From Citrobacter freundii (lineage in GTDB: Bacteria; Bacteroidota; Bacteroidia; Chitinophagales; Chitinophagaceae): a stretch of DNA of 64,000 nucleotides. The stretch covers positions 1 to 64,000 of the forward strand of contig QFQQ01000006.1 of NCBI GenBank assembly GCA_003243445.1, in the 5' to 3' direction. Made by a program: the position numbers and the translations under genes. The notes beneath the pieces are model-generated. The model was not told where the DNA came from and ran no database searches. It saw only the letters and a program-made list of their open reading frames with translations. Below, in pieces: positions 8,037 to 17,432 of the stretch (position 1 is its first letter; every line of letters begins with the position of its first letter).

Positions 8037-9806
8037 TTACTTCTTTGATGGTTTGAGAAATTGATATACCAGGAATGTACCGAGTGCCAGGCAGATCAGT
8101 ACACCGATCAGCAGATTGGTGGAAATGGATATGCCAAGAACAGAAGTTTTCAGATAGGATTTCTCAATAAAATCATTGTATTCATTTTTGGTGATCGCAT
8201 CTGTGTACGGATAGGAACGGACACGCCAGCTCAGCAATAAACGCAACAGAAAAAAATAAAGAATGATATTCAGCAGCCACCAGAAGAATACCGGTGTGCC
8301 ACTGTTCTTTTGATCAGAAAACCTTTTTGCATAAATGTAAATGAATGCAAGCGACGCAAAAGCAACCAGCAGCAACGGCAGCAACGTATTCATCACATCC
8401 TGTCCAACACTTACCCAGGAATTATGCAGCTTCAGCAGCCAGCCTGTGCTTGTGGAAGAAGGTGAAGCAATAAAACTACTGTCAGCCTGCACCAGTTGCA
8501 ATTCTCCCAATCTGAATCTTGCACCGGTCACCGGTGTTCCGGCTTCGCCGGTGGTATACTGAAGATCTGCCCAGAAATGATTGTAATTGCTGTCTGTGTT
8601 CTCAAAATTCAGCGCGGGCAGGATATAACCCGCATAGCCCGCATGTTGCAAAGCCAGCCTGTTATGTGAAGTGATGAATACTTCATGATTCCTGCCTTTT
8701 GTATCTGGTAAAGGGAAGATCTGTGGCTGAAGATATTTCAGGGAAAACTTATCCAGGCCTGTTTGTTCTACACTGAATGCGGGTTGTTGAAGAAACTGTT
8801 TTCCGGCAGCAGGTTCATAGCCAAAATAGAACCGGTCTTTATCCTCCAATAAGATCGTTTTGTTGAAATACTGAAGTGATAACAGATCGTAGTTGCCTTG
8901 TGACGAAGTGAGCTCCAGTGTTGAAAGTTGCGGCAATACCAGTTTTGTCTGCCAGTATTGATAGGTTGGATCTTTACCATAATACCAGCAAACAGGGCTA
9001 TCATAATTTTTTGCTGAAATGAACTGGATCGTCGTTTTCAGCAGATACAAACGCTGCAGGGACTGGATCATATCATACGATAGCGGAAGCGTGGTATTTT
9101 CCAGCAGATCAGAAAAACGTACACCATAAGCGATCGTTTTATCTTCGAGTGTATCTGTAACGCCTTTATAGTTGATCAGGAATTCAAACTTATTTTTATC
9201 CTTTGGTTGCGTTTGGATTTTTATTTCTTCCGCTTCTCCTGTTTCATTCAATCTAACACGCAAAGTCTGCAAACCACTTACTGCGGGAAGGCCGGTTTGC
9301 TGCAGTTGCCAGATATTTCTATCTGTTTGTTTGGACACATAAACGGGGTAGGGAATTTGTTTGCACGACAGGGAAAATTGTGAACCTGATTGAGTAAGTG
9401 CGATTTCGCCTTCGAGGCCTGCCTGAACATCCTGGTATATATTTCCCGCGATATAGATCGGGTTTGAGCCGGAACTGATAAAACCTTCCTGCACCAGGAA
9501 ATGATGTCGTGAATTGTTGCCTGGGTCTTTCCAGAAAAATTTACTGCCGGAAAAGCCCAGCATAAAGAGCGCGATGGTCAATGTAAAACTGATCAGCAGC
9601 GCAACGCTGAGCCGGGTGATATTCTTGAATGAATGCCATTGATTCACATCCACCGCTGAAAATCCCAGTGATAAATAAACAATACCCCACAATGAAAACA
9701 ATAACCAGCTTCCGGTGAACAGCCCGGGCAAAAAGAAAAATGCCGCACCCGATAGTAAGGTTGATACGAGTATTGCTAAAAAAAGAATATTTTTTCTCAA
9801 GTTCAT
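8037..9806 (-). CDS. Multi-pass membrane protein with large periplasmic domain, envelope operon
   Basis: 589 residues. Three N-terminal TM segments (about 7-27, 31-50, 65-88), a periplasmic domain of about 380 residues rich in beta-strand patterns, then three C-terminal TM segments (about 468-490, 503-522, 555-582) and a short basic tail (LKPSKK). No catalytic motif is evident. It lies 10 bp after the coiled-coil gene and 3 bp before the SEDS-PBP gene, so it is a likely structural or coupling subunit of the same complex, placed like MreD/FtsX-type scaffolds, although I see no sequence match to those. Family not recognised. Confidence 0.8.
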   Translation of the reverse strand: MNLRKNILFLAILVSTLLSGAAFFFLPGLFTGSWLLFSLWGIVYLSLGFSAVDVNQWHSFKNITRLSVALLISFTLTIALFMLGFSGSKFFWKDPGNNSRHHFLVQEGFISSGSNPIYIAGNIYQDVQAGLEGEIALTQSGSQFSLSCKQIPYPVYVSKQTDRNIWQLQQTGLPAVSGLQTLRVRLNETGEAEEIKIQTQPKDKNKFEFLINYKGVTDTLEDKTIAYGVRFSDLLENTTLPLSYDMIQSLQRLYLLKTTIQFISAKNYDSPVCWYYGKDPTYQYWQTKLVLPQLSTLELTSSQGNYDLLSLQYFNKTILLEDKDRFYFGYEPAAGKQFLQQPAFSVEQTGLDKFSLKYLQPQIFPLPDTKGRNHEVFITSHNRLALQHAGYAGYILPALNFENTDSNYNHFWADLQYTTGEAGTPVTGARFRLGELQLVQADSSFIASPSSTSTGWLLKLHNSWVSVGQDVMNTLLPLLLVAFASLAFIYIYAKRFSDQKNSGTPVFFWWLLNIILYFFLLRLLLSWRVRSYPYTDAITKNEYNDFIEKSYLKTSVLGISISTNLLIGVLICLALGTFLVYQFLKPSKK

Positions 9807-9816
9807 GTTTGTTGGT

Positions 9817-11109
9817 TTACTCTGCTGGTTCCAGCGAGTCGAAGATCGGTTGCGTTATTTTTTGATTGATCAGTATCATATAGCTGCCATCCGGTGAAAC
9901 TTTGGTGATCTTTCTTTTTTTGAGATCGATCAGGAAGTTGATGATCGGCGCATTGCCGGCGAGATTCGTGGTATCCAGTTCGGGATAAGTATGTTCTTCC
10001 TTTAGCACCCATTTGGAAAAATTAGGCGTACTCAGCACGCTGAATTCTTTGCTTTTATATCCCTTGATAAATTCCTGCAACAGGAACCACGCATGCAATG
10101 TGCTGTTGATATCAGGGAATGAAGTTGGCGGCACAACCGCTTCAAGCCGGGTAATGATCTCCGATATTTTCTTTGCCTGGTCCTCCTGGTCTTTTTGTAT
10201 GGCAGAAAGTTTATTAAGGTCATCCTGTAGTTTTGCAGACGTTTCTTCGAGCGTTGTCTTTTCCTTTTCTGTTTTTTCCAGTGATGTTGTAGCGGTTTTG
10301 TGTGTTGATTCAAGCTCAGCGAGAGACTTTGTCAGCGCTTCATTTTTCTTTGTCAGTGTTTCTTTTTCTTTTTCCAAAGAAGTCTTTTCTTCCTGTAGTT
10401 TTTGTTTTTGCTCGTCAACCTGTTTTTTCTCTTCTTTTAATTTCTTCAGATCATCCGCCAGTTTTTTTGTTCTCTTATCTGAACCCGGCTCTGGCTGAGC
10501 AGATTGCTTGCTGGCGGAATTTTCTATGATCTCTTCCTGTTCCCTGATCCGTTTTCTTGCGCGGAAAAACAGCAGTAATGCCATAAGAAGTATTGCAGCT
10601 GTAGCCGCCAATGCCCAATAGCTATAACGCAGTGTCTCTTTTACTCCTTTCAATTCCTGATTCTCTTTGGTCAATGCGGCATAGGACGAAACAGTCTGTT
10701 TTGAGATCAAGGTATCGCCCTGGTTGATCAGTTCATCAACAGCAAAATAAAAAGGCAGTTGATTGCTGATGCCGGCATTGATGAATTGATCATTCATCTT
10801 TTTCCTGATCTCTGGTTTCAGCAGTATTGTATCGTCTGTGGCAATACCCAGCAGGCTATCGCGGTAGCGATAGTAAAATTTCTTTTGATCAGCGGTATAG
10901 CCATTGAAATGAAGGAACAACAGGCGCTGTCCGTCTTTGATCTTTTGTTCTGGCTTTTCATTTTTCAGAAATGACAGCGTTACCTTTTCAAATAAGCTAT
11001 CTGGTTTTTCCTGAGCTGATCCGGATCCAACAAGCAGCAGTAACGGTATCGCCGGGAAAATAAAGAATCGTTTGATAACGGAATTTCCCGGTTTGGATAA
11101 AAACTTCAT
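9817..11109 (-). CDS. Membrane-anchored coiled-coil protein, envelope operon
   Basis: 430 residues. A signal peptide or first TM (about 13-32, FFIFPAIPLLLLVGSGSAQ) leads into a periplasmic domain (about 33-160). A TM segment follows at about 164-184 (YWALAATAAILLMALLLFF) and then a basic stop-transfer stretch (RARKRIREQ). Residues about 205-320 are an almost pure Lys/Glu/Gln heptad coiled coil, and about 110 residues at the C-terminus look globular and cytoplasmic. The layout would link a periplasmic domain to a cytoplasmic rod, as expected of an adaptor between the ATPase encoded upstream (9 bp away) and the membrane synthase encoded downstream. The function is inferred from position only. 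Confidence 0.8.
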   Translation of the reverse strand: MKFLSKPGNSVIKRFFIFPAIPLLLLVGSGSAQEKPDSLFEKVTLSFLKNEKPEQKIKDGQRLLFLHFNGYTADQKKFYYRYRDSLLGIATDDTILLKPEIRKKMNDQFINAGISNQLPFYFAVDELINQGDTLISKQTVSSYAALTKENQELKGVKETLRYSYWALAATAAILLMALLLFFRARKRIREQEEIIENSASKQSAQPEPGSDKRTKKLADDLKKLKEEKKQVDEQKQKLQEEKTSLEKEKETLTKKNEALTKSLAELESTHKTATTSLEKTEKEKTTLEETSAKLQDDLNKLSAIQKDQEDQAKKISEIITRLEAVVPPTSFPDINSTLHAWFLLQEFIKGYKSKEFSVLSTPNFSKWVLKEEHTYPELDTTNLAGNAPIINFLIDLKKRKITKVSPDGSYMILINQKITQPIFDSLEPAE

Positions 11110-11118
11110 ATTGGTTTT

Positions 11119-13509
11119 TTAGTTGTCAATTTCATCTAAGTAATGGACGATGCGTGATATGTCGTTATCATTTACATTGGGAAACTGTGAGATCAGTGTA
11201 AATGACTTAGTATGGTCATTTTTCATTTCATGCTCCGGCTCGTATTTGAAATTCTCCTTCGGCGTGTAATTGCCGTTCTGTTTATGGCTGAACCTGTATT
11301 GCAATCCATCAAACCAGAGCCGGTATTCTTTCTTATCCAGCTGAACGCCATTCTGTGGCTTTTTTAATTTGTGGCTACCGCAGATGATCGGGTGATCAAA
11401 ACGGAAAGTCCATTTATCGGACCGCTGGATAAAATCAAAACTGCCCGCGTCAAATCCGTTGTTGAATGATTTAAATGAGCCAGTAAAATTGATCAGTGCT
11501 GTATCCAGGATCCCGTTGTTGCTTTTCAACATACCGATATTGCCAACGCCATTGATAGACGCAGACTTCCATGAGATCGGATCATTGATACCGGGATCAC
11601 TGAAGCTGCTTTCTTTTGCAACAGAACGCCTGATCAGCTCTGATTTCAGAAAGGAACGGAACGGATTGAAGAGCATGCCACGGCCTGAAAGCTTGATCTG
11701 GCTGATGGAGAAACCGGACAAACCATAATCCCGGTGATGCGTATTCAATCTTTCTAATGGCGTATACAAACATTCAAAGAAAGCTCTCAGTAAATGATTC
11801 GTGTAATACGGCGTAAATGCAACCGCACCTTCTGTTGGGGTACTGTCTGTATTGTAAAATGCATCCGCACTGATCGCCGCGATCAGGTTTTCTGCAAATA
11901 GCGATTCGTCTCTTGTGTTCAACACGGCAGCAAATTCAGGAAGCATGAACCGGTCTAATTCATCAAAGCTATATCTCGACATCCGGATCTTTGCCCTTTC
12001 GATATAGTTCCAGAAGTTTTCACTTTGGATATAACCATTCCTGATCTCCTTCAGGAATTTTTCCATCAGGGAATTTTTGATCTTTCCTTTCTCGATAAAA
12101 TTGGGGGCATACTTTAACGTGTAACTATGCAGAATGCCCAGCCCGGCAGCAAACGTGAGGAAGTTTCCGGCAACCGGCAGCCCTGTGCGCATCAAACGAA
12201 AGGCCTTCGGTTTATTGTAATAATAAACACCCATATCGGTGGTGCCTTTACCACAATCGATACAAAGCACGATACTTTTATCTTTCAGATTCTCCTCCCG
12301 GCTCAGATCAGAAAGATAAGTGGCATCACTTTCCGGCAGTGCATTCAATTCAAAACCTTTGAAGTTCGAAGGCTTTTCTGAAGCTGAAAGATTGATCAGG
12401 TTATAATGCAGTTCATTCAGTATATAGGTAATGGTGAACTGACTAAGTGTATTTGGGAAAAGAATGTGTATGGACGTCAGCACTTTCTTTCCCGGATTGT
12501 CTCCACAGATCTCTCCGATGAGCACACGGCAATACGAGCAAAGGATCGCGGCCGTGAGCTTCAATAGTGTTTTTCTTAAACCAAGATTGTAACGCCCTGT
12601 ATCAGGACTATTGATAGAAACATGCGCGCTTTCTGACTGGCTGAGCAGCAATTTGAGATAGGGGAGCAATAGCTGGTAATCTCCCGGATTGCCTGGTGAA
12701 GCGGTGATCCTTTTCAAGTAAAGCAGCACATCATTGTCGGTAAAGGTTGATGCCTGCAGGATATTATCATGTTTGCCAAGATTGTTTTCTGAGTAATAGA
12801 TCCTTGTCTTGATCAGGTTATTGCCACCTCCGTCTCGTTGAAAAAAATCATTATCATTCACACCGGTATGGCCATACATCTTCTTGAAGCTTTGAAAGAT
12901 ATCGCCATGTACAACTTTGGTGACGTTGGAACTTGAATCAAGTATTCCGTATTGCGAAGCTTCGGAGCCAAAGTCAAGCCAGGACTCGAAGAACAGTGTA
13001 TCTTCTGTATGAAAAAAGAACCGCAGGTTTGAGCTGTAGGTCTGGCCCTGTGCAGAGTAAGTGAGCCTGATATCCAGGAAATCCTGGTCAGGAGCAGCAT
13101 CGATTGTCAGTTTTTTGCCACTTGCATCCAGGCTTAGTTTGGCTGCGTCTGTATTCAGCGGGTGAACGGTGATCAGCTGACTGGGTTTCGCGGTTGTTTT
13201 TGCAGTACTTCCCGCGATCTGCAGTGATGGGTTATCTACTGTTTCCTGCGGACCAACAGGGAAGAGGAAATTACTTTTTTTAGCATGATCAAAGTCGGAG
13301 ATATCCAGCAATTCCATGGGGCTGCTGGTGTCAGAAGACTGATGGATAAAGCTATACCAGGGAAGCTCCCGGCTTTTTTTGCTGATCTCTTTATCATTGA
13401 TCAGGAAAATAAAAAAGGGGCGCTGGTTGCAGATCCTCCCGAGGCAGAGCCAATAATCAAATGAACCGTTGAGGCTGTTATCAACGTTATCCTTTAAAAT
13501 CGAAAGCAT
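11119..13509 (-). CDS. Hsp70/actin-fold (ASKHA) ATPase-like protein, first gene of the envelope operon
   Basis: 796 residues, no signal peptide or TM, so cytoplasmic. An N-terminal beta-rich domain (1-170) precedes a full set of ASKHA landmarks: phosphate-1-like strand WLDFGSEASQYG (177-188), a middle segment SIHILFPNTL (346-355) like the VISVP strand of Hsp70, phosphate-2 motif LCIDCGKGTTDMG (415-427), and an adenosine-site-like strand IKLSGRGMLFNPF (605-617). It resembles the SrfB class of large bacterial Hsp70-like proteins more than MreB or FtsA, but I cannot confirm that. As first gene of an operon with a peptidoglycan synthase, it may be a nucleotide-driven organiser or chaperone. The start at 13509 is the first ATG of the open frame; no clear promoter was identified. 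Confidence 0.8.
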   Translation of the reverse strand: MLSILKDNVDNSLNGSFDYWLCLGRICNQRPFFIFLINDKEISKKSRELPWYSFIHQSSDTSSPMELLDISDFDHAKKSNFLFPVGPQETVDNPSLQIAGSTAKTTAKPSQLITVHPLNTDAAKLSLDASGKKLTIDAAPDQDFLDIRLTYSAQGQTYSSNLRFFFHTEDTLFFESWLDFGSEASQYGILDSSSNVTKVVHGDIFQSFKKMYGHTGVNDNDFFQRDGGGNNLIKTRIYYSENNLGKHDNILQASTFTDNDVLLYLKRITASPGNPGDYQLLLPYLKLLLSQSESAHVSINSPDTGRYNLGLRKTLLKLTAAILCSYCRVLIGEICGDNPGKKVLTSIHILFPNTLSQFTITYILNELHYNLINLSASEKPSNFKGFELNALPESDATYLSDLSREENLKDKSIVLCIDCGKGTTDMGVYYYNKPKAFRLMRTGLPVAGNFLTFAAGLGILHSYTLKYAPNFIEKGKIKNSLMEKFLKEIRNGYIQSENFWNYIERAKIRMSRYSFDELDRFMLPEFAAVLNTRDESLFAENLIAAISADAFYNTDSTPTEGAVAFTPYYTNHLLRAFFECLYTPLERLNTHHRDYGLSGFSISQIKLSGRGMLFNPFRSFLKSELIRRSVAKESSFSDPGINDPISWKSASINGVGNIGMLKSNNGILDTALINFTGSFKSFNNGFDAGSFDFIQRSDKWTFRFDHPIICGSHKLKKPQNGVQLDKKEYRLWFDGLQYRFSHKQNGNYTPKENFKYEPEHEMKNDHTKSFTLISQFPNVNDNDISRIVHYLDEIDN

Positions 13510-14352
13510 TAGCGGTAATTTTCGGTCTCAGTCAACGACTGGAAAATTAGAAATATTGTTTGGAAACTATGGGTAAAAAGGGAAAAAAGAGTTAAAGGTT
13601 TTTTCGCCGGAAAAGAGCGGCGCTTTACCGGTAAAATGCGGGGAAGATTGGATTTTATTTAACAGCGCTATGGCTGTGGTGATTGGTTACGTACGATGGG
13701 ACCAGTTCCTGCAGCTGCCAAAACACGATCGGCCCTGCATCCAAGCCAGTATGATTCATGTTCGCGGATTACCGGTAACGAGCTTTTCCGTTTCATGCGT
13801 CTAAAATCGGTAAAAAGAAATCACCAGGAATATAAAAGCCATGATCGGAGAGGAAACGTCTATCAACTGCAAAAATCTCCCGACGAACGTATCTATCGTA
13901 GAATTGATTGATGTAAAGGAGCAGAGAATATAGAATGGGCGAAATCTGTTCAGAAGTATCTTGGACATTATTTTTCTTTAGTGCAAAATCCCAGGCCGAG
14001 TGGTCCTGTAAGTTTTTGGTCAATTTTCGCAACTTATATATAGCGGGTTTTTCAAGCAGCGGCTATAATGGAAAGCGAATTTTTAAAACCGATCTATCAG
14101 CATAAGGCTACGGTCGACAAGGTCTGTTCGTGGCACAAATCTCTTCTGCGCAGGATCAGCAGGACGAAGAGAAGTCTGTCTGTCAATGATTCCTTTTTAC
14201 TTCTGGTTGTTTTGTTAGCCAATACCTGATATCAGCGGATGAAGAGCTAAATGCGTCACAGATCATGGTGTCTATTTGATTTGGGAGTATGTTGGGCGGC
14301 GGGCAATGTAAGCCGATTGATATACGTCGATGAATAGTATTTCAACTGCACC
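13510..14352. other. Gene-free gap of about 840 bp
   Basis: Short open frames exist on both strands (71 and 79 codons), but they overlap each other and lack signal peptides, motifs or plausible initiation regions. No tRNA or word repeat was recognised. The promoter of the minus-strand envelope operon must lie near its left end (13510-13650), and the gap also takes the 3' end of the next minus-strand gene. Confidence 0.5.
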
Positions 14353-15483
14353 TCATTTGAATATTTGTGCCAGGAGGGTAGGGTTTAAACCAATTCCGAA
14401 TCCCCACCAGATTTTTTTGTTGTAGATCCATTGTTTCCCCTGGGGACTTGGTGCTACATCGATTGCCGCAGGAACAACAAAAAAGGATATTCCATTGTAT
14501 GAATAGAAGGCAGACAGACCGAAAGAAATGTAAAATTGCTTTGATTTTTTATCGCCGGTAAGTGAGGTGTCTTTCACGAGCCCTGCACTCAATTCTTCTA
14601 CTCCAGGTGTTAGAAGGGCTCCGAAACCCCATTTGTGGGTTGCTTTCTTCCCGGTTGCAAAGTAGCGATCGGTGGTGTGTTTGATTATTTCCATGTGAAT
14701 TCCGAGATTGCTGATCCCGGACATGGCTGTGGCGCCAAACGCTGTATCCTTAGGCAAAATACTTTTTCTCAATGTCACTTTTGCCCGCGGCCGTATTTTG
14801 AAAGGAATCGTGACCATGGAGAACGGAGCGCTGTTAAGATATCCATCCCTGAATATGACACTCCACTCGCGTATTGCTAGAGCCTCGTTGTTTTCCAGTA
14901 AAACAGATCGCTTTGTAAAACCACTGTCCTTATATCCGGAAACAGTGAGGACATTGTTATTCGCTTCTACCTTACTTACATAGTCCAGCTTGACGGCAGG
15001 TTGCTTAAAGTATTGTTTTAGGCTATAAACGATATCACTTGCAGGTTCTATGGTGATCTGTTTGGTCTTAACCTGGTTGTAATTAAGTAATACCTGCAAT
15101 GTTAACGACTTGTTGGTTGAAATAATTAACGCAGGAGGAATTATCACGTAAACCTTAGCAGCTGCAGATCTTTGCATATTAGTAAAATTGACACTTGTTA
15201 CGTCAGATTGCCACGATATTTGTGCAAATTCGAGTGCATTAAAAGCGAGACTAACCGGAACGTCGTTCGGTGATAAATTGACGGAGAAGGGAACGGATAA
15301 TGTTCCTGCCGGAGGAGCCGAATTAGGCGTTATGTCAAATTTTACTTCTATTGGGATTATAAGCCTTTCTGTTGTGTATTTCCTTGCGACGATATTGTCT
15401 GATCCGATGGTTACTGCAATATCCTGGGAAATTCCGAAGAAAGTTGAGAGCAGAAAAAGTAAAAGCGGTAGTGTTGACTTCAT
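14353..15483 (-). CDS. Secreted protein of unknown function
   Basis: 376 residues from the ATG at 15483, chosen because it places a clean signal peptide (MKSTLPLLLFLLSTFFGISQ) at the N-terminus; the frame stays open upstream but that part is not signal-like. The N-terminal half has beta-sandwich-like strands with no catalytic motif. The C-terminal half (from about 240) alternates polar and aromatic residues in a pattern like an outer-membrane barrel (KWGFGALLTPGVEEL, FYISFGLSAFYSYNGISFF, WGFGIGLNPTLLAQIFK), ending in Phe-Lys. It is monocistronic, with about 870 bp between it and the envelope operon. Family not recognised. Confidence 0.75.
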   Translation of the reverse strand: MKSTLPLLLFLLSTFFGISQDIAVTIGSDNIVARKYTTERLIIPIEVKFDITPNSAPPAGTLSVPFSVNLSPNDVPVSLAFNALEFAQISWQSDVTSVNFTNMQRSAAAKVYVIIPPALIISTNKSLTLQVLLNYNQVKTKQITIEPASDIVYSLKQYFKQPAVKLDYVSKVEANNNVLTVSGYKDSGFTKRSVLLENNEALAIREWSVIFRDGYLNSAPFSMVTIPFKIRPRAKVTLRKSILPKDTAFGATAMSGISNLGIHMEIIKHTTDRYFATGKKATHKWGFGALLTPGVEELSAGLVKDTSLTGDKKSKQFYISFGLSAFYSYNGISFFVVPAAIDVAPSPQGKQWIYNKKIWWGFGIGLNPTLLAQIFK

Positions 15484-15751
15484 AACAAAATGATTTTGGG
15501 CTTGAGTTTTCACACTGACCGGAGTATAACGATGATCAAAAATAGAATGAAATGCTTTATTAGAAAATGGTGAAAACACCTGAATAGGGACAGGTGTTTA
15601 CCATGGGTACTTCGGTTTAATTGCTCTCGGTTTATTTCTTTCGGGAAAGGCATTATGTTATCATGCGTATTTGATTGACGGTAGCGAGATCAGAAAGTCA
15701 AATGTGTCGTTCCGTAGAAAAGGTTTAATTATGTTGATATCAAACTCATGA

Positions 15752-15785
15752 GAATGGTGGTTACTTTGCAAAGTGACCTCCATTC
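15752..15785. promoter_or_regulatory. 34-bp near-perfect palindrome upstream of the Rhs operon
   Basis: GAATGG and CCATTC outside, GGT/ACC next, ACTTTG/CAAAGT in the centre with no loop, and only two mismatched symmetric positions. A zero-loop dyad is a better operator than a terminator. It lies about 190 bp before the coil/barrel gene. It could also be a fold-back terminator of something older. Confidence 0.4.
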
Positions 15786-15973
15786 TTATTTCGATAAGGA
15801 TGTTGATCGGCAACACTCGGTGAGACGAATAAGTATAATAGCCATGTTTTTTTAAGTGTTTACACAGTATTTTATTTTTTTTGCTAGAAAAGTTACGAAG
15901 TCCTGCTCGTGGTATTTAAAAAATAGTTCTATTTGATCTGTCATCCAAGGACAACCACCAACCGACCACCACC

Positions 15974-17401
15974 ATGCCGAACCGCAATGTCCTTTCCCTC
16001 ATAGGACTGTTTATATATGCGTATACTTTTGCGCAGCAGGATACTGTTATCACCTCCAAACTCGGTGATAAGTATATTGCACAGGTATCCGACAAGGCCA
16101 GCTCTATTGAAAAGAAGCTCAATAAGAAATCTCAAAAAATCATAAAGGCTTTTCAGCAAGAAGAAGACCGGCTCAGGGGAAAGCTCGGACGAAAGGATTC
16201 TGCAACAGCAACCATTCTCGAAAATGGAAAAGAGCAGTACGCGCAACTGCAAAGCAAGCTGGATAAGGCTGGCAAGCTACAGCAATACATTCCATCGCTG
16301 GACACATTAAGCTCCTCTTTGGCATTCCTGAAAGAACATTCAACATTGATTGCAAGGTTAAAGGATGGCCCGGGTAAACTGGATGCTGCAATTGCCAATG
16401 TGAAGGGGCTTGAATCAAGTTTGCGGCAGGCGGAGGAGATCAAACGACTCCTAAAGGAAAGAAGGCAATTACTCAAAGATCAATTGAGTAAGCTTGGGAT
16501 GACCAGGGAACTCGCTAAACTCAATAAGCAGGCATATTACTACAGTGCCCAGGTAACCGAATACAAGCAATTACTGAAAGATCATCGCAAAGCAGAAAAA
16601 AAGGCGCTTGAGCTATTGAGCAAAACACAGCTGTTCAAAGACTTCATGCACAGAAACAGCTTGCTCGCATCCCTGTTCCGTTTGCCGGGCGATCCGAATG
16701 ATCCTTCTTCCCAGGTAAATCTTTCCGGACTCCAGACACGTGCACAAGTAAACAGCCTGGTACAACAACAACTCTCTGCGGGTGGTCCGAATGCACAAGC
16801 GCAATTCAGTCAGAACATGCAACAGGCGCAGGGCCAACTAAACGAAGTAAAAAACAAGCTGGCGAAATACAGCGGTGGCGATAACGAGCTGGATATGCCG
16901 GAGGGTTTTAAGCCCAATACACAAAAGACAAAAAGTTTTCTTCAACGGATAGAACTGGGTGCGAATATTCAATCACAACGAAGCAACGGTTTCTTTCCGG
17001 TGACGAGTGATCTGGCATTGACGGCAGGTTATAAGCTGAATGATAAAAGCGTGATCGGGGTTGGCGCGGGCTATAAGATGGGGTGGGGGAGGAATATTCA
17101 GCATATCAAGGTTACACATGAAGGGATGAGTCTGCGAAGTTTTATAGATGTGAAGTTGAAGGGATCGTTCTGGCTGACGGGTGGATATGAAATGCATTAC
17201 AGAAGCAGCTTCAAGAATATTGAGGAATTGAAAGACAGAAGTGGATGGCAGGAGAGTGGATTGATTGGAATGAGTAAGGTGATCGATATGCGATCGAAGC
17301 TTCTTAAGAAGACGAAGGTACAGTTGCTGTGGGATTTCTTGAGTTACCGGCAGGTACCGAAGCCTGCGGCGGTGCTGTTCAGGATTGGCTATAACTTTTA
17401 A
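15974..17401 (+). CDS. Coiled-coil plus C-terminal beta-barrel outer-membrane protein, Rhs operon
   Basis: 475 residues. Signal peptide ends near MPNRNVLSLIGLFIYAYTFA. Residues about 35-220 are helical and Lys/Glu/Gln rich with many Leu heptads. A low-complexity Gln/Ala stretch follows (about 250-300). From about 320 to the end short amphipathic strands end in FRIGYNF, with the terminal aromatic residue typical of outer-membrane barrels. It lies 31 bp before the giant Rhs-like gene and is probably co-transcribed. It may anchor or export the Rhs-family proteins at the outer membrane; this is inference from order only. The ATG at 15974 gives the signal peptide. Confidence 0.75.
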   Translation: MPNRNVLSLIGLFIYAYTFAQQDTVITSKLGDKYIAQVSDKASSIEKKLNKKSQKIIKAFQQEEDRLRGKLGRKDSATATILENGKEQYAQLQSKLDKAGKLQQYIPSLDTLSSSLAFLKEHSTLIARLKDGPGKLDAAIANVKGLESSLRQAEEIKRLLKERRQLLKDQLSKLGMTRELAKLNKQAYYYSAQVTEYKQLLKDHRKAEKKALELLSKTQLFKDFMHRNSLLASLFRLPGDPNDPSSQVNLSGLQTRAQVNSLVQQQLSAGGPNAQAQFSQNMQQAQGQLNEVKNKLAKYSGGDNELDMPEGFKPNTQKTKSFLQRIELGANIQSQRSNGFFPVTSDLALTAGYKLNDKSVIGVGAGYKMGWGRNIQHIKVTHEGMSLRSFIDVKLKGSFWLTGGYEMHYRSSFKNIEELKDRSGWQESGLIGMSKVIDMRSKLLKKTKVQLLWDFLSYRQVPKPAAVLFRIGYNF

Positions 17402-17432
17402 TTGATTTATAGGATTTATAACTGTAAGAATA

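Noticed and set aside
10013..10498. 161-codon Ser/Phe-rich frame on the plus strand
   Set aside because: It mirrors the Lys/Glu coiled coil of the minus-strand gene; such mirrors always give Ser/Phe-rich shadows.
13696..14032. Short frames on both strands in the gap before the envelope operon
   Set aside because: They overlap each other and show no protein-like features.
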